Source: Phoebastria nigripes
Lineage: Eukaryota > Chordata > Aves > Procellariiformes > Diomedeidae
Assembly (NCBI GenBank): GCA_035582835.1
Contig: JAYKAV010000311.1
Coordinates: forward strand, 1,326,067 to 1,390,066
Direction of reading: 5' to 3'
DNA length: 64,000 bases
Part shown: positions 36,501 through 49,464 of the stretch, in pieces
Numbering within the stretch: the first letter of the stretch is position 1
How the letters are laid out: each line of letters opens with the position of its first letter
Position numbers and translations under genes: made by a program
Notes under the pieces: model-generated
What the model saw: the letters and a program-made list of their open reading frames with translations, nothing else
The model's database searches: none
Told to the model about the DNA's origin: nothing

Positions 36501-39500
36501 TCAAGTCTTAGTACATTGAACTAGTGCTTTGATGCTTAGGTTTGGTTGATGATAAGGATCCATGTGAAGGTTAAGGTTTTGCTTTTACGGTGTAGTCCCT
36601 GCACTGATTTCAGAGCTGGAGAGGCAGTTTCTCTTTGGCCATGACGACACCGTAGTCTTAACTAAAGACATCCAAGTAAGCAGTGAGTAATTGAGAAGCT
36701 ACCTGCATGGATATTATTTTTAAAATTCTCTTTGAATGTGCCCAAGCCCAGATTTGCTGTCCTGCTAAACATGGTATGAATTTTAACATTCCTCTTGGCA
36801 TGTGGGAGAGCAGAGGTCAAAAAGGAGTATATTAAATGCTTTTATGTAGGAAACTCGGTCAATTACTTGTGGCTCCAAATTAATTTATTTAACATCAGAG
36901 GAACTGCATATAAAAAAATCATGGAACCAGCAATGGAAGTGTATAACAGAAAATGAAAGCATTTGCACATGAAATACACACTGATGGATCAACTGTCTAT
37001 CACTGGATGATAGAGAAAGGCCTAACATCACGCAACAGCTATCTATATAATGTAGTAAGGTCTAGGGGAAAAAAAGAGTGCAAAATGTTAAACATTTAAA
37101 ACTTACATCTGTCTGAAAAGACACGCTGAAAAAAATACGCCCCCAAATAAAGAATTTGGAAGTTTGGATAGGTTTCACAATGGTGACATTGTCTCATGCT
37201 CCTAACTAAAACCAATGGTACAGTATGCTGAGATAATCAAATGCTGACGTGTGTGCAAGAGCTGAATGCAAAGCAGTTTTCTGATCTGTAGGAATTTTTG
37301 AGATTTCAAAGCTCACTCAGGACAAAGAGAAAAAAAAGAAATTGTGTGATGTCATAATAATAAAAAGGATTGTTTTAATCAAAACATGATTTTTTTTCTG
37401 ATAACTGACTTTTATTTTTTAAATCTTTTTCATGATATATTAATGAAAATTGCTGAAGAAAAAAGGAATTTTATGCCAGAAAAGAAGACTTTTCCTTTAA
37501 AGAACCAAAAAGAGGTATTTTGACAATTTGGAATTTAAATTATCCTGAGACTTACTAAAACCAACCCTTCTCTGTGAATAGTTTCAGTTTTGACATATGG
37601 AACTTTGTAATGAAAAGTGCTTTTTACTGGAAATGCTTTAATTAGTTTTACCTTTCTTTCCTTGCATGGCAGTGTCTGGCTTATGACATTCTAAAATAAT
37701 AAGAATTCTCTTTAGATTCCTAAAGCATTATCTGAATCATTTTCCATATGTTAATTTGGTTTATGATAGATTACAATCAAATTTGCTAATTATATTTTTC
37801 CAGCATCATCAGACATCTCTGTATGTTTGATCAAGAATGCAATTTGACATAATCAATTACAGGATGTGCCTCAGCACTAGTGTTAATTGTTAATGGATAT
37901 TTTTGACATTATCTGAACCAAGACATTTATTATAACTGATCAAAGGATCAGTTTTTTAGCCTACCTGGAACTCCATGACATACTGAGAGATGCAGATGTA
38001 TTTACCATAAATTCAGCCTCTGTGAATGCAGAATTATTGAAATTTCAAGGAGACAAATATAAGATTGCTGAAAAACCTTCAGAGAAAGACACAAATCACA
38101 AGAAGAAATTTGAAGACAGATTTTCTGATGGCACCAGACTCCCATCATTGAGATTTTCAGAAGATTGCAAGTCCTATGTAGGGATGAACAGACTTTTAGA
38201 AGTACCAGTTTCTCCAGTTGAGAACACTGAGATCTTCTAAAATAGTGACACATCTTGTTCCGTGCTGTGCTCAAATATATTGAAGAAGTGAACGCCTGTG
38301 TCACATGGATGATTTATAACATGAGCAGTGAAACATGTCATTAGTATTTATAAAATGTAAGCATAGGAAAAGCTTCTAAATAATCCAGGTTAAAATGGTT
38401 CCACTTTTCAATGTTAATACTGTAGTTTTTCCATCCAGAGGTGTGTCACATAAAAACTCATTAGTAATGCCAGCTAAATGCTAAAGCATATTATTGCTGA
38501 TGCCTACAACTGTTACTCAGAAAAATGCAAGTCTTATTGTGGAAGTGTGTTTAATATGAAAAGGCTGAAGTCATCTGGCAAAACTGCTTCATTTGGGGTG
38601 TTAATTTTCTCATATCTTGGAAATCTGTTTCATTTTCACAAAAGGTTGCCCACAAAGCGGCCCGACACATTTTCCTCACACTTTCAGACTACAGAGAGTT
38701 GATCTTGAGGAAATTGAATGCTTCTCACTCCAGTGATGCGCATATTCACTTCATGGTTCAATCCTGGCATCAGTGACAAACAACACCCTTGGTCTCAGCT
38801 GCAAGTCTCCCTGCTTTGGGCCACAATTACACAGTGTTGTCAGTCACTTCATGCCCCTATCTGTTGACTTTAATTACAAATACTTCTTCCTTCACTGTGC
38901 TATGTGTAACTACCCTAGGGTTTCTATGGAACTAGAGGTGTAGAGTTGCTCCCCTCCTACGCCACCCGGTAGCTACAGTATTCCTTTGTAATAGGAGAGG
39001 ACGTTGGAAAAGTTGTAAAGGAAGCACAGCTGATAAACTTTAGGTTATTATTGTTGTGTATTATTCTATAAAGCTCTCAGGCCTGTAGACATTGGACATA
39101 GAAATCCAAGAAAACCAGATCCCTGCTACAAACAGTTCAGAGTCCTAAACTGCAGTCTCACCAGTGCAAACATATAGGAGAAATACCAACAACTGTAACA
39201 TTCAAAGTTATACCAATAACCACCTTGGCAGTGATCTTCATGGATGAGTGTGAAGCAAAACACGTTACAGGAGGGAGAAGGTCATGAGGAATGTGATTTA
39301 TGCATTTAATTACCTTAGGAACAAGTTCATGAAGGTCTTTCCAATGATGTTTTTTCATTCCAGATGTTCAGTGCAGACATGCTCATACTTTGTAGGCAAT
39401 TACTAAATAAGCTCTGGTAAGAAGTGGCAGAAGCACCTTCTGCAAGGGAACAGTGGCTTTCTGTAAGAGGAAACGCATTAGAGGACGTCAAGTGCAGAAG

Positions 39501-41865
39501 TCTGCCGAGCAAAATAAACAGTATGAGTTAATATTTCCCCTGGGATTCTGCACAGAACAGTTAGGACTTATCAGTCTGTCCGAAACACTACCTTTCTGTT
39601 TGCCTTTCCACCTAAAGCAGAGTGTTTCTGTTGAGTTTGTCTGGATTTTGAGAATCGGGCAATATCAATCACAATTCTGGGAAAGCCTAAAGAGATGTGA
39701 TTGCACGATGCTAGTCAAGGAATGTAAAAACTACTGCTGACATGGACACAGTCTGAAAACACAGCAGAAGCCTCTGAAAATGGAGTCATTTTTCTGCCAG
39801 AACAATTATGGTGTAATCAAAGTTTCATTATAAATGAAACTGCAATTCCCACATTGCACATATGAAACAATTAGTGACTTTAATTTGCTTTGCTATAAAT
39901 GGAGGTTTGCTATAGCTGAGTTTACTGTGAAAATAGAGTCAGGTAATTCAGTCGTAACGTTACCTGAATGTTTAATTGCCTGTACACAAATATTTTCTGA
40001 TACAAGCCTCTTTTTTCTTTAAAGCACCAAAAGCATAGTTTTCTGGAAAGGCAACTTATCCCCCTTTCTCCCTGAGAATATGTCAAGTGTTCATGTGGAC
40101 CCCACTGCTGCTCAGCCCGGGTCTTCAAAGCAGACAAAGGTTGGCAGACCTGGTGATATAATGCAAAAATCAGCCAACATTGCCACTCAGTTTGCCCTTT
40201 TGCAGGGCTAGATGATGATTTGGATTATCAGAGTGTGTGTGTCAGTGTTACACTGTGCCTTGGAGAAATACCACTTGCAAACACTCCCACACAGACAGCT
40301 CATACCTTGGGTCTGGCTGCAACGGCAGTCAGTGAAGCTACAAGTTTGGGAGAGAAGCAGTGGAGGCTGGGTGGATCTCGGCTCTGTCTCCCCTACACGG
40401 CAGCCACTGTAACTGAACNGCATGTGGGTTGTTGCAATTTTTAGATGTTATGAGCCAATATTAATAAGCTATTTCTCCATGTCCCCCTCCCCAACCAACT
40501 GAAGGAGCAAATGAGTAATAGTGACTCATCTGATGCTTCTGAGGGATCAGGTTTCTTGGGAATATTTCTCAGTTGGTGTTGGTCCCATCAGAGTTTTTTC
40601 CTCATCTCCGTGCCAAAGAGTCATAAGCAAGCCCATTTTAGATGGACTACATGCTATTGGCTACACGCTGTTGACTTTGTACCTTTTGGATATTTGTCTT
40701 GTTTCTGTATGGCAAGGCGGAGTGAAACAAAGGAATTTTACATCCCAAATTAAATGTAGTTATTTACTTGACTGGCGTAGCTGGAAAACTTCCATTCTAG
40801 TTAATTGCTTTTTTAAATAAACGGGGGAAAATTTGCTACAGTACAGGGAGTGTGGAGGCACTGACCTAGAATACACCGTGAAGAGGAATCAAGAGGGAGA
40901 TGTCAAGAGGTACTCCCCCAAGGGCCAGTTGGCTAGGGAGAGGGGGCAGCAAAAGCTGAACGTGGTAGTCACTGGGTTTCATAAGGGCAATCCAGTACAG
41001 TTCGTGGCTAATAGCTCTGTGGTATGAGTGTAAAAGGCGATGGAGCCAAAACAACACCCTGGGAAGTGAGCAGATGATAATACTAGCCGATCTGCAGACA
41101 AAAAAATCCCCCCAAAAGTGAAGGACGATGAGAGCACATACCTAACTACTGTGACAATCAGTAGATTTTTTTTGGCCTAGAGGGATGGTTGCTATAATTC
41201 GTTTCTCCACCTGCTAGTCAGAGCGAGCAGATTTCCACAGCATGAGTACTCAAGCATGCGTGCTGAGCCTGCTGAGGAAAATGAACAGCATCTCCACGTA
41301 GGACAAATGTATACCTGCCCATAAAACTGCCCTTGACAGCACTGGCAAATGTCGTAGAGCAGTGTATGTCCTAGCTGTGATTTTTTTTTTTTTTTAAGCA
41401 AAACACTCACATTTAAATAAACCTGTAGTAGAAAGCTTAGACTGCCAAACCCATGCAAAATGACAGTGTCCTCCACAGAGCTTGCTTATTTTTGACTTCA
41501 TTGAAAAACACTAATGATTCCATGTTCAAGGTATCAATGGTGGAAATGGAGACCAAGTCTTCTGTGGGTAACTAGGTATTATTAATGATTTCAGTCCTGT
41601 CCTCTCAAAGAAACAGGGCAGCTGCTAACCACCCCCAACCCCAAAAGACCATGGATTTTGTTTAAGGTCCCAGCTTGGACCTTCATCAATGTCTGTCTGC
41701 TCAGGAACTGTGCGGTTCATAAACCCCCATTCCTGCAAATGTTGTGACATGGCCCTGTCCTGGTGGATGGCAGGGGAAGTAAGTGTGAGTGGAGTATAGT
41801 CATGATAAGACCTTTATTTCAATGTTAATGCTTTTTTATTTATCATTTGCAAAGGTATTTTGTAG
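30560..41865. other. Long noncoding stretch, no gene recognised
   Basis: Over 11 kb with no recognised repeat family, RNA gene or exon. Open frames are short (up to about 105 codons). The 72-codon frame at 38022-38240 (+) is rich in Lys and Glu and looks more protein-like than the rest, but it matches nothing I know and lacks splice signals. A 15-T run lies near 41381-41395. The low repeat density is itself notable. Confidence 0.45.
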
Positions 41866-41869
41866 GGGC

Positions 41870-42155
41870 TTTACCTCCCTGCAGGCCTCCTTTTACCCGA
41901 CAAGCTCAATGTGTTGGCGGGGGTCGCACAGCCAGCAGCGCGTTGCTAGCAGCTGGGAAAATCCCACTGGTGCTGGTCCGTGCCACACGAGTGCTGTGCA
42001 GAGCCAGGCGCCTGCGCCGGCCCGCACACTGCAGGTGAACGGGGCAGAGCTGCAGAGAGAGCGGGCACAGAGAGCTCATTCAGCCCCGGCGCTGGCTCTG
42101 GCAGGCTCTGCCATGAAGGCACTGCTGGGGCTGAAGGGAGGTTTCNTTTTGTGAA
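41870..42155. promoter_or_regulatory. Small CpG-rich block
   Basis: About 285 bp of roughly 60% G+C with about 18 CpG dinucleotides, sharply bounded by A+T-rich DNA on both sides. A 121-codon frame crosses it on the + strand, but its protein is an unremarkable Ala/Arg-rich product of the composition. It could be a short CpG island or enhancer, or a G+C-rich insertion. One ambiguous base lies near 42146. Confidence 0.4.
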
Positions 42156-42159
42156 CGGA

Positions 42160-45100
42160 TTCAAGGAATGAAAAAAGGAGCCAGGGAAAATTATTGACTC
42201 GATAAGGTTTCCATAAAATTCAATTTTTTTCCCCTAATGCTTTTTGGCTCCCTATCTCTAAAAACCTTACAGATCAATCAAGATACACTTAGGAAATCTA
42301 ATTAAGTGCCTGCGGTAATAATGATGACCTTCCTCTATCCTGTTTTCTTCTAGATTGGACTTTTCTGGGAAAAACAGAGTCCTGGCACAAATAAAGCATC
42401 TTTGTCTATTCCAGTGAAATTTTGCTTGCTTTAGAGCCAGATCTCCTCTTTCTCTCTCTTTTGTGAATGTCAGTTTTATTTTATTTCATGGTTTCATGTA
42501 TCATTTTATTTTCATCCCTCCTCTAAGTAATACTCGAGGAAATGAGATGCCTGAAATAATCAAACAGCAAAAGTCAAGTATGCAAAAATTAAAAACCAGC
42601 TACCCACTTAGGCTCTTTAGCTAAACTGACTGAGCTTGGTCATGGAAATTTTCACAGTTTGAATTCCGCTCAGGTCAGCAGCAAGCAAAGCTCATTATTT
42701 TCTGGTGATTGTTTTGTGGCCTATAGGATATAGATGGATGTTTTCTTCCTGTGGAATAGGTTTTATATCTCCAGCTCTCTGTAGGCTAGAAATGGGAACT
42801 ACATGTGACTGCACAGAAGGGGATTTCAGCTCACCTATGAAATATGGAACAATTGCTTCCAGGCCTGGAAGGATTTTAGACTATTAGACCTTCAAATTGC
42901 TTCTGATATTGTGTATGAATAAAAACTGTTGTAAGCCATTTTTAAGAAGTTTGCACTGCTGGAGAGTGGCTAGATCTCCTTTTCTATTCAGCCAGCACAG
43001 GTTGCGAAAGGCCAGCATAATCAATCGGGTCAGATGAAGGAAGGGCTAGAGTGCTCGGGCGGACGCCTGCCCGGTGCCCCCGGCTGTGCTGTATTTCTGG
43101 GCAGCACACTTCAGAAGGATCTTCTTTCTTCATCTCTCACAGCTGAGGAAATCCCCCTACCCTCTTCCTTCTGCCTTCCTACAATACCGTGGGTGTTATT
43201 CTACCGCAGGAAAGTACCATAACTTTCCCTGGGTCCCATCATGTTTGGTTCTTCCCTAAATAAAACCAAGTTTGACCATCACAAGTCTTTGTCAGCACTG
43301 TGAAGAACCCCTCAAAACACCTCTCAAAGGAGAGGGCTGAAACACCAAGAGTGGACGCACTGCTAGTTTTGAGTAAGCTTCCAAAGTTCTAATCATGGTT
43401 TTCTTTCTTCACACCAGCTTTTTATGTTAGTCTTTTATTGCTAGGCATTATATCGTCAGCTTTAATTTCTGGTATGTGAACGTGGTGATTGTACATGGGG
43501 GCTGTTACCGTGTCAGTCACTTCCCCATTCCTTGCAGTGACTGGGAGAGCAAGGAGCAAGCACAGATGAAGAACCGCAGGAACACCTAGCCAACAAGCAG
43601 CACCGTGCAGTCCATATAGTTTGGGATTGCATATGATCGGGAGCAGGGGTGGCAATGGAGCACAGTGACAAAGACAAATAGGAGCTGGGGGACAAGTGCC
43701 GCTTGTGAGTGATACAAGATGAAGAACACAAGAGTTGGCGTAAGGGAGCTGTCCACACGACGGGGTTACAAGGTAGATGCTGACAAGGCTGGTAGCTAGA
43801 GGAGCAATCAAGGAAGTGTCAAGAACTGCCCTAAGGCAGAGCTGAGATGAAAGCCATATGCAGACTCAACTAGTCCCATTTCTGGAGATAGAATAAGGAC
43901 TGGAAGGGTCAAATGTTCATTCTTCTGTCTTCAGTTTTCATTCTTACTCTCTGAGCTGTTCCAGTGGTACTCAATGAAACAAGCTGTGTCCTTCTTCATC
44001 GTTGGATACCAGGATAAAATATCAGATCCATAGTTGCTGGAAGCTATCTACCTTTCTCTGCCCACAAAGGGAGGAAGAGGAGGGAAGGAGCACTCACTGA
44101 CTCTGAGCAGCTGTGTAAGAACCCATAACTGGCAAGATACTAGAAACGATCTGCAACACGTGCTTTTGGCCCATGCCAAGACGTAGGCAACTTTGAAAGC
44201 ACAGCAAAGGGAACCACATGAAGGGCTGTGATACTAAAGACCTGAGACTTCACGTTGAATGTTTTTCTTAGGCAGGGGGAGAAGAAGAAGATTTAGGCTG
44301 TTAAGGCTGTAGCTGATCAAACTCATCAGTATAATTTACTTGTTCCCTGATATACACTGGACTGATTTACCACCAGTTACATTGCACTTGTAAGCGTTTA
44401 AAGGCAAGGCCAATTATTGGGATGCTGTGTTTGTAAAAGGCATGGCTGAGTGAGAGTTCTGGTCCATGCTTAGGCCCCTCTGCATACTATGTTAATCTAA
44501 GTTTATACTACTCCTTCAAGAAGATCTGTGATGAAAAACACCTCCATGCTCTCCTATGGGGCTGCTTCAAAGGGATTCAAATATTACTGTGTGCTTTGCA
44601 GCTCTCCAAAATTTTGCAGCTAGAATATTTGTGCATTTCTTTCCTGACTGCCCTAATAAAAACTTATTTTATCATTGGGTGAGTATATGACAGTTTAATG
44701 GAAACTGCTAAAGGCCATTAAAGCATGAAGTACCTGTAGGACTTGTTTAAAATGCTTGGTACACCTGGCAGGCCACCAAGTTGATGAAAGCCCTTGGTGT
44801 TTCATGACAGTCACAGTAAAGCACCGCTGAGGGGGCTGACTTGGCTCAAGTTCTTATTTTCCTACTCAATTTTTATGCCTTTTGATTGCAGTTAAATGCA
44901 GTGAACATGGAGTTTTACACTTATTTCAGGTTTAATTATGAAGCCATGCTTTTGGCACCATAATAAAGTGGAACACTTTTACTTAGGAAAATCTCTCCAG
45001 CTTTAAATCTTTGCCTACTCATGTAGAAACAGATATGTAGGGTTCCCCTTCTGCTCCTCTTGAAGGCTTTTGTCCTCTTGTGCTAGATATAAGCTCTGCA

Positions 45101-46453
45101 GCCATCGAGTCACACTTCTGATGTCTGTGGTAAAAAAGGTTGTGAATAAAATCCTTTGAGGCCACAGAGCCAAAGGGATTTCAGCTGAGAAGAATTCTTA
45201 TCAAAATACAGATAGCTTGGAGAGGCCAGAAGGGCTCTACATGATGCAAGCATAGTGTCCTAGCTCATTCCCCTCGCAGTAGTGCACCTGCCTCAAAAAA
45301 CAACTCCTACAGTACTTTAAAACGATCAGGCTACTTTAAAAACAGTTGGAGTTTTTTCTTTCTAGTAGAAATATGGTTAACTTAAGTGCATAGTTTGTTA
45401 AGCTGAAAAGAGGCCAACACCCAAATAAAATAAATAGCAAAAAAGGTCCAGAGGCCAAGACCCTGACACGAGGACCCATGAGATATATTCAAAGGGGCAG
45501 TNGCCACCGCAGCACACAGGGTGCCAGGTTTAGAAGGCTGGAAGGAGAACTGTGTTTCAGCCAGCAGTGTGGAAATCTTATGGAGGAGGTAGAGGCAACG
45601 CAAATGCTTTTGTGAAAGAGAAGATAGTGCCGAGCCCTCAGGAGAAATATCTGAGGCTGAGAGACAGATCAAAGCTGTGGCTGAATAGATCAAAGATCTC
45701 AAAAATAAATGTACGTGCACAGCAAGCTGCCTGGTTTGCCTGAGCGAAAGCCATTTTTCAACAATAGTTTCCTTGCATATCAGATTAGCCGACAAAGCAT
45801 GTGATGCTCAGAATAGAGTACTGGGAGGTGCCACTGGTAAAAATTCGACACTCACCATTATCTACTTCTCTTTCTATAAGCACCAGAATATAGGTCTCAC
45901 AGCGCTAAAGCACAGGAGAGGATTAATGAGAGATTTTTCCCAAATGGCTGGAGACTGAAGGACGGGCTGTGGGGTGGAGGGGGGTGGTGCTCGGTTCAGG
46001 GAGGCCTGGCTGAGGCATGTTGAGAATTCCAGATTTTCTGAAAATCCCTTCAACGTGCCTGTAGCTGGGCACTCTGAATTGCTGGTCATTTTTCAGAGGC
46101 TGGGCTGAATTGCTCCTGGGTGAAATGCATTAGCTCCAGACAGAGGGGCAGAGCAGAAAATTCCCTCTCTCCTTGCTCCAGTGACAATTAGTTATACAAA
46201 GTGGAACAATTCAGATGAGATATTGGCTCTTCAGCCCACTGCTTTGGACAGTCCTGTAAGAACACCCAAACTCAAAATTATGTCTTTTGTGAGGCTTGGA
46301 CCTTGAACTTGCAGCTTCCCAAGGGAGTATTCTGATTTCTGACCCAGGATGGGGCTGTACCTTCCCCCTGCAGTTTTGACCAGAATTTTCATCCTGGGCC
46401 CAAGAAATATTTCTCTATCAAAGTGTTATTGTAACAGCTGCAACTGCTGCAAT
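42160..46453. other. Noncoding stretch, no gene seen
   Basis: The longest open frames (129 codons at 43422-43811 and 137 at 45382-45795, both minus) show no domain. No repeat family was recognised. Confidence 0.5.
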
Positions 46454-46528
46454 TAAAGACAAAGGAGAAAGACAGGAAAAGGACGGAACAGGACAGGACA
46501 GGAAAGGAAGGGAAAGGGGAAAGGAGGT
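46454..46528 (+). repeat. Purine-rich GGACA/GGAAA tandem tract
   Basis: Imperfect pentanucleotide repeat: several GGACA and GGAAA units in succession, then GGGAAAGGGGAAAGG. Nearly pure purine on the + strand. Confidence 0.85.
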
Positions 46529-46529
46529 T

Positions 46530-47850
46530 TTGAATGAATGACATGACACTTACTAAGAGAATTGTTTCCTTAAGAAATTCCAAGTCTAATATGAGTGCAT
46601 CCAACTTAAATTGTTTACGAACAGTTAATAAGGGCTAGAGGTACAAAGTGGGGAAATACATGTTACTGGCTTGAAAAAAGGTCATAGCCTACAAGTGCCT
46701 TGACATGGGGTCTCAGTGAGGTGCATAGGTCAGAAGACCAGTGGGATTCTCTGGGATATAGCCATAGCGGTAGGTGTAAGTTCATAGCTTCACCTCTACA
46801 TGCAATAAGGAGAAAACTGTGCTGGAGTAGGATATACAACTTAGATGTTCTTATTTTTCAAGGATCTTCAAAAAAGGGGATGAAAGGGGCAGGGAAGAGT
46901 GACAGAACTTCTTAAAGGGCTAGTGGAAATGGCTTCCACTGAAAAATGTGAAATGCTCAGTCTATTTACCTAACCATAGAGATGCTTGAAAAGGAACTGA
47001 TTTACAGTAGACCAGTATCCTCAAATGGGAGAAAATTCTTTGTACTACAGGGCTGACCAATCTCATAGAGAAAGGCTGGACAGGAATGTATGGCTAGAAC
47101 CAGAAGCCAGATCAGTATTAGAAATAAGGTCCTTTCTTGAAACTGAGGTTTATTAACCTGGAACATAGGATGAGAGGAAGTGATGAAGTCTCTATTTTAT
47201 TTTCCAGTCCTTGCTGGAAAATGTAGCTTAATTAAAAGATATTTTACAGTTTAGTTAAACACATGTTATTGGATTCACTGGGCTTGGTGAAATGTAACTC
47301 AATTGAATTTAATAAAAAGGAGGTTAGACGAGGTGTCCTTTCAAGATCCTTTTCAGCCCTGTTTTTCTGTAATGAAATAGTCCTCCTGGTTTGGAAAGCT
47401 ATATATCTATGTTTCTAGGGGAAAAAAAAGGGGAAATACCTGAACAAATTTGACTGTGTCTGCTTGCTTTACATTTATCTGCATCACATGTGGTAAATGT
47501 ACATTATTAGGAACCGCTGGTTTCCTTTAAGCTCATTGAACTTCACAACGAAGCTCCAATGCTTCTCTGTCTACAGCATGTCCTGTCACATAACCCAGTG
47601 TTGCATTGATCATTGGATGGGCTTTTTTCCAAAGTACCACTGTTTAAATCGTTGCAAGGAGAACAACATAAGAAAAACATTTTTTTAATTGACCTGTGTC
47701 TCTTTTCTTTTTACTCAAAGACTGTCCGCATATAAAACGAGACCTATCGCTATCACTCTCCCAAGGGAAACATACTGCCTTTCAGCACTTCTTTCCCTGA
47801 GCCTTCCTCCTATCCTTTGTATAGTTATTTGTGTTCGGCTGCTCTGCCTG

Positions 47851-47854
<4 letters not shown>
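46530..47854. other. Noncoding stretch upstream of the candidate first exon
   Basis: No gene was seen. The part nearest the candidate exon (47690-47850) is pyrimidine-rich with no obvious CCAAT box. Confidence 0.5.

Positions 47855-47881
<27 letters not shown>
47855..47881 (+). repeat. (TC)n microsatellite
   Basis: Thirteen uninterrupted TC dinucleotides plus a terminal T. It lies about 150 bp upstream of the TATA-like box at 48006. Polypyrimidine/GAGA-type tracts are common in proximal promoters, though this one may be unrelated. Confidence 0.95.
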
Positions 47882-48005
47882 GCTGTTGCCGAACTGCAGC
47901 TCCCACTGGAATTTGCACAATCAAAACCAGCTCTCGTCTCAAACAGCAGTGAATCACACCACCTGAAGAAGAAGAATAGCAAATTGAGCACAGTAGCCTC
48001 GCTGC

Positions 48006-48013
48006 TTATATAG
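48006..48013 (+). promoter_or_regulatory. TATA-like box
   Basis: TTATATAG agrees with the TATA-box consensus. It would place transcription start at about 48035-48045, inside a stretch that runs without A+T-rich interruption into the candidate first exon. An E-box-like CACCTG lies about 45 bp upstream. Such matches are frequent by chance, so the call depends on the exon downstream being real. Confidence 0.35.
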
Positions 48014-48230
48014 TGTGAGGTACCAGTAGCACCCACAGGATGGAAGGACCTGGGTTTATGTGAGACCCACTTAGCCTGCGATCTGCTGCCTGTGATCTGA
48101 AAGCTGTCACAGGGTTTTATAGGAGTGTGTGTATTTAGGGGACGTTTTTAAGAAGCTAATAGCCTGCTGCATCTGAAAGCTGGAAAAGGCTGCTGCTTAC
48201 TGCTGCTGCTGCAGTAGCTGGTGCAGCAGG

Positions 48231-48331
48231 ATGAGTGTGTAAAGGACAGCTGCCCGAGCCATGCTGGTGAGCCTCCCGTCCTGCTCTGTCTTCATTAACT
48301 GAAGGGATACAGAAGAAAACAGATGCACTAA
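48231..48331 (+). other. Three tiny upstream ORFs in a candidate 5' leader
   Basis: ATG triplets at 48231, 48261 and 48323 open frames of 3, 13 and 2 codons, each closed before the candidate start at 48379. The second (MLVSLPSCSVFIN) begins in the context GCCATGC. A CTG/TGC-rich run precedes them at about 48189-48232. If the leader is transcribed, these would be expected to restrain initiation at the main ATG. Confidence 0.35.
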
Positions 48332-48378
48332 GCAAGTGCCACACTGGATCTATCACTGTGTACCCTTCACTGTGGAAA

Positions 48379-48447
48379 ATGGTCAACAAAGACATGAATG
48401 GATTTCCAGTCAAGAAGTGCTCAGCCTTTCAGTTCTTTAAAAAGAGG
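48379..48447 (+). CDS. Candidate first coding exon of an unidentified gene (partial)
   Basis: The ATG at 48379 is the first in its frame after an in-frame stop at 48268-48270. It opens 23 codons that start MVNKDMNGFP and end AFQFFKKR. The frame runs straight into AGG|GTAAGA, a good vertebrate splice donor starting at 48448, leaving phase 0. The Lys-rich, aromatic end looks like the short alternative N-termini common in vertebrate signalling proteins; this is impression, not homology. The start context is GAAAATGG, with A at -3 and G at +4, which fits the Kozak rule. I could not name the gene. No following exon was recognised in the 15.5 kb downstream, so the next exon would be distant. It could be chance. 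Confidence 0.4.
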
Positions 48448-49427
48448 GTAAGATTTTCCTTTAATTCTTTCTTTTCANTTTCTTTTTTTGTTGTTGCTGT
48501 ATTTGTTAATGTGCTAGAGCAGAGAGAAAGTCATTGAAGAAGGAAGGTGTTTTAATACCAGTCTTCTACTGTAACAAGCCCGTGGCATGGGCAGTTCTAC
48601 TGAACAGCAAGGGCAATAGCACTGTAGGTGAAGGGGAGCTGGGGAGGGGGGATGGGGATGGGGGGACCGAAAGGCATTACATCAGCAGTCTGTGCTGTGG
48701 AATGTATATCTCAATCACGGCTGACCACAGGGCTTGACGCAATACAACCAGATATTCAGATTGGGATAACACACTCCAAAGCAGAGTGCAGGGTTGTTGC
48801 AGCTTGTCTCTGACTCCCTCCTCCACATCTACCTAGGGGTATGACTCCCTCCACACCTTTCATTCACTTGTCTGAAGTGTGGCATTACCCACCTCCATTC
48901 ATCATCTGGCAGAGGGGGAAAAAAAGAGAACAAAGAGGCATTTGTGAGCTCAGCAAAATATTTCACAGCTTGTAATTTGCCTGTAATCACAATTAATGCA
49001 GTAGAAAATAATAAGACTGAGGTACACCTGGGTCTGGTTTTCTTTTATATTCTTTAACTTAGGCAGATATGTCAGGATTGAGAAAAGATCTGCCGTGTAT
49101 TATATTTGACTGCTGATTCCCTTAAGGAAACGTAAGTGTAACGCTCTACCTCATCACTTTAGTTAAGTCCTTTCTGTTTCTTTGACTCTTTTATAGTGAT
49201 GGTGCTGCACACTCTCTATTTAACTTGAGCGACAAAGTCATTTCCATGTGACAGCAGGACAGGTATTCGGAGTATGTCTGGGTAGACCCAGACAGGAGAA
49301 ACAAAGCATCGGGAAGAGATTGGTAGCAGGGACTCCCCTATGGAAATGATTTCCTGAATGATTAAAACGACAACCCTCTCTTTAAACAGACTGGAGTAGG
49401 AGCAGATAAGCTGCTCCATTCACTCTT
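48448..49427. other. Noncoding, possible intron start; no gene seen
   Basis: Follows the GTAAGA donor with T-rich sequence (one ambiguous base near 48478), as expected of an intron but not diagnostic. No repeat family was recognised. Confidence 0.4.
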
Positions 49428-49461
49428 TCGTTCATTCATTCATTCATCCCCATTCATTCTC
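49428..49461 (+). repeat. (ATTC)n microsatellite
   Basis: Imperfect tetranucleotide run: TTCATTCATTCATTCATCC followed by one more CATTCATTC and a short TCTC tail. Confidence 0.85.
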
Positions 49462-49464
49462 TCT

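Noticed and set aside
41789..42154. 121-codon ORF through the CpG-rich block
   Set aside because: Open only because the block is G+C-rich; the protein is featureless and ends at an ambiguous base.
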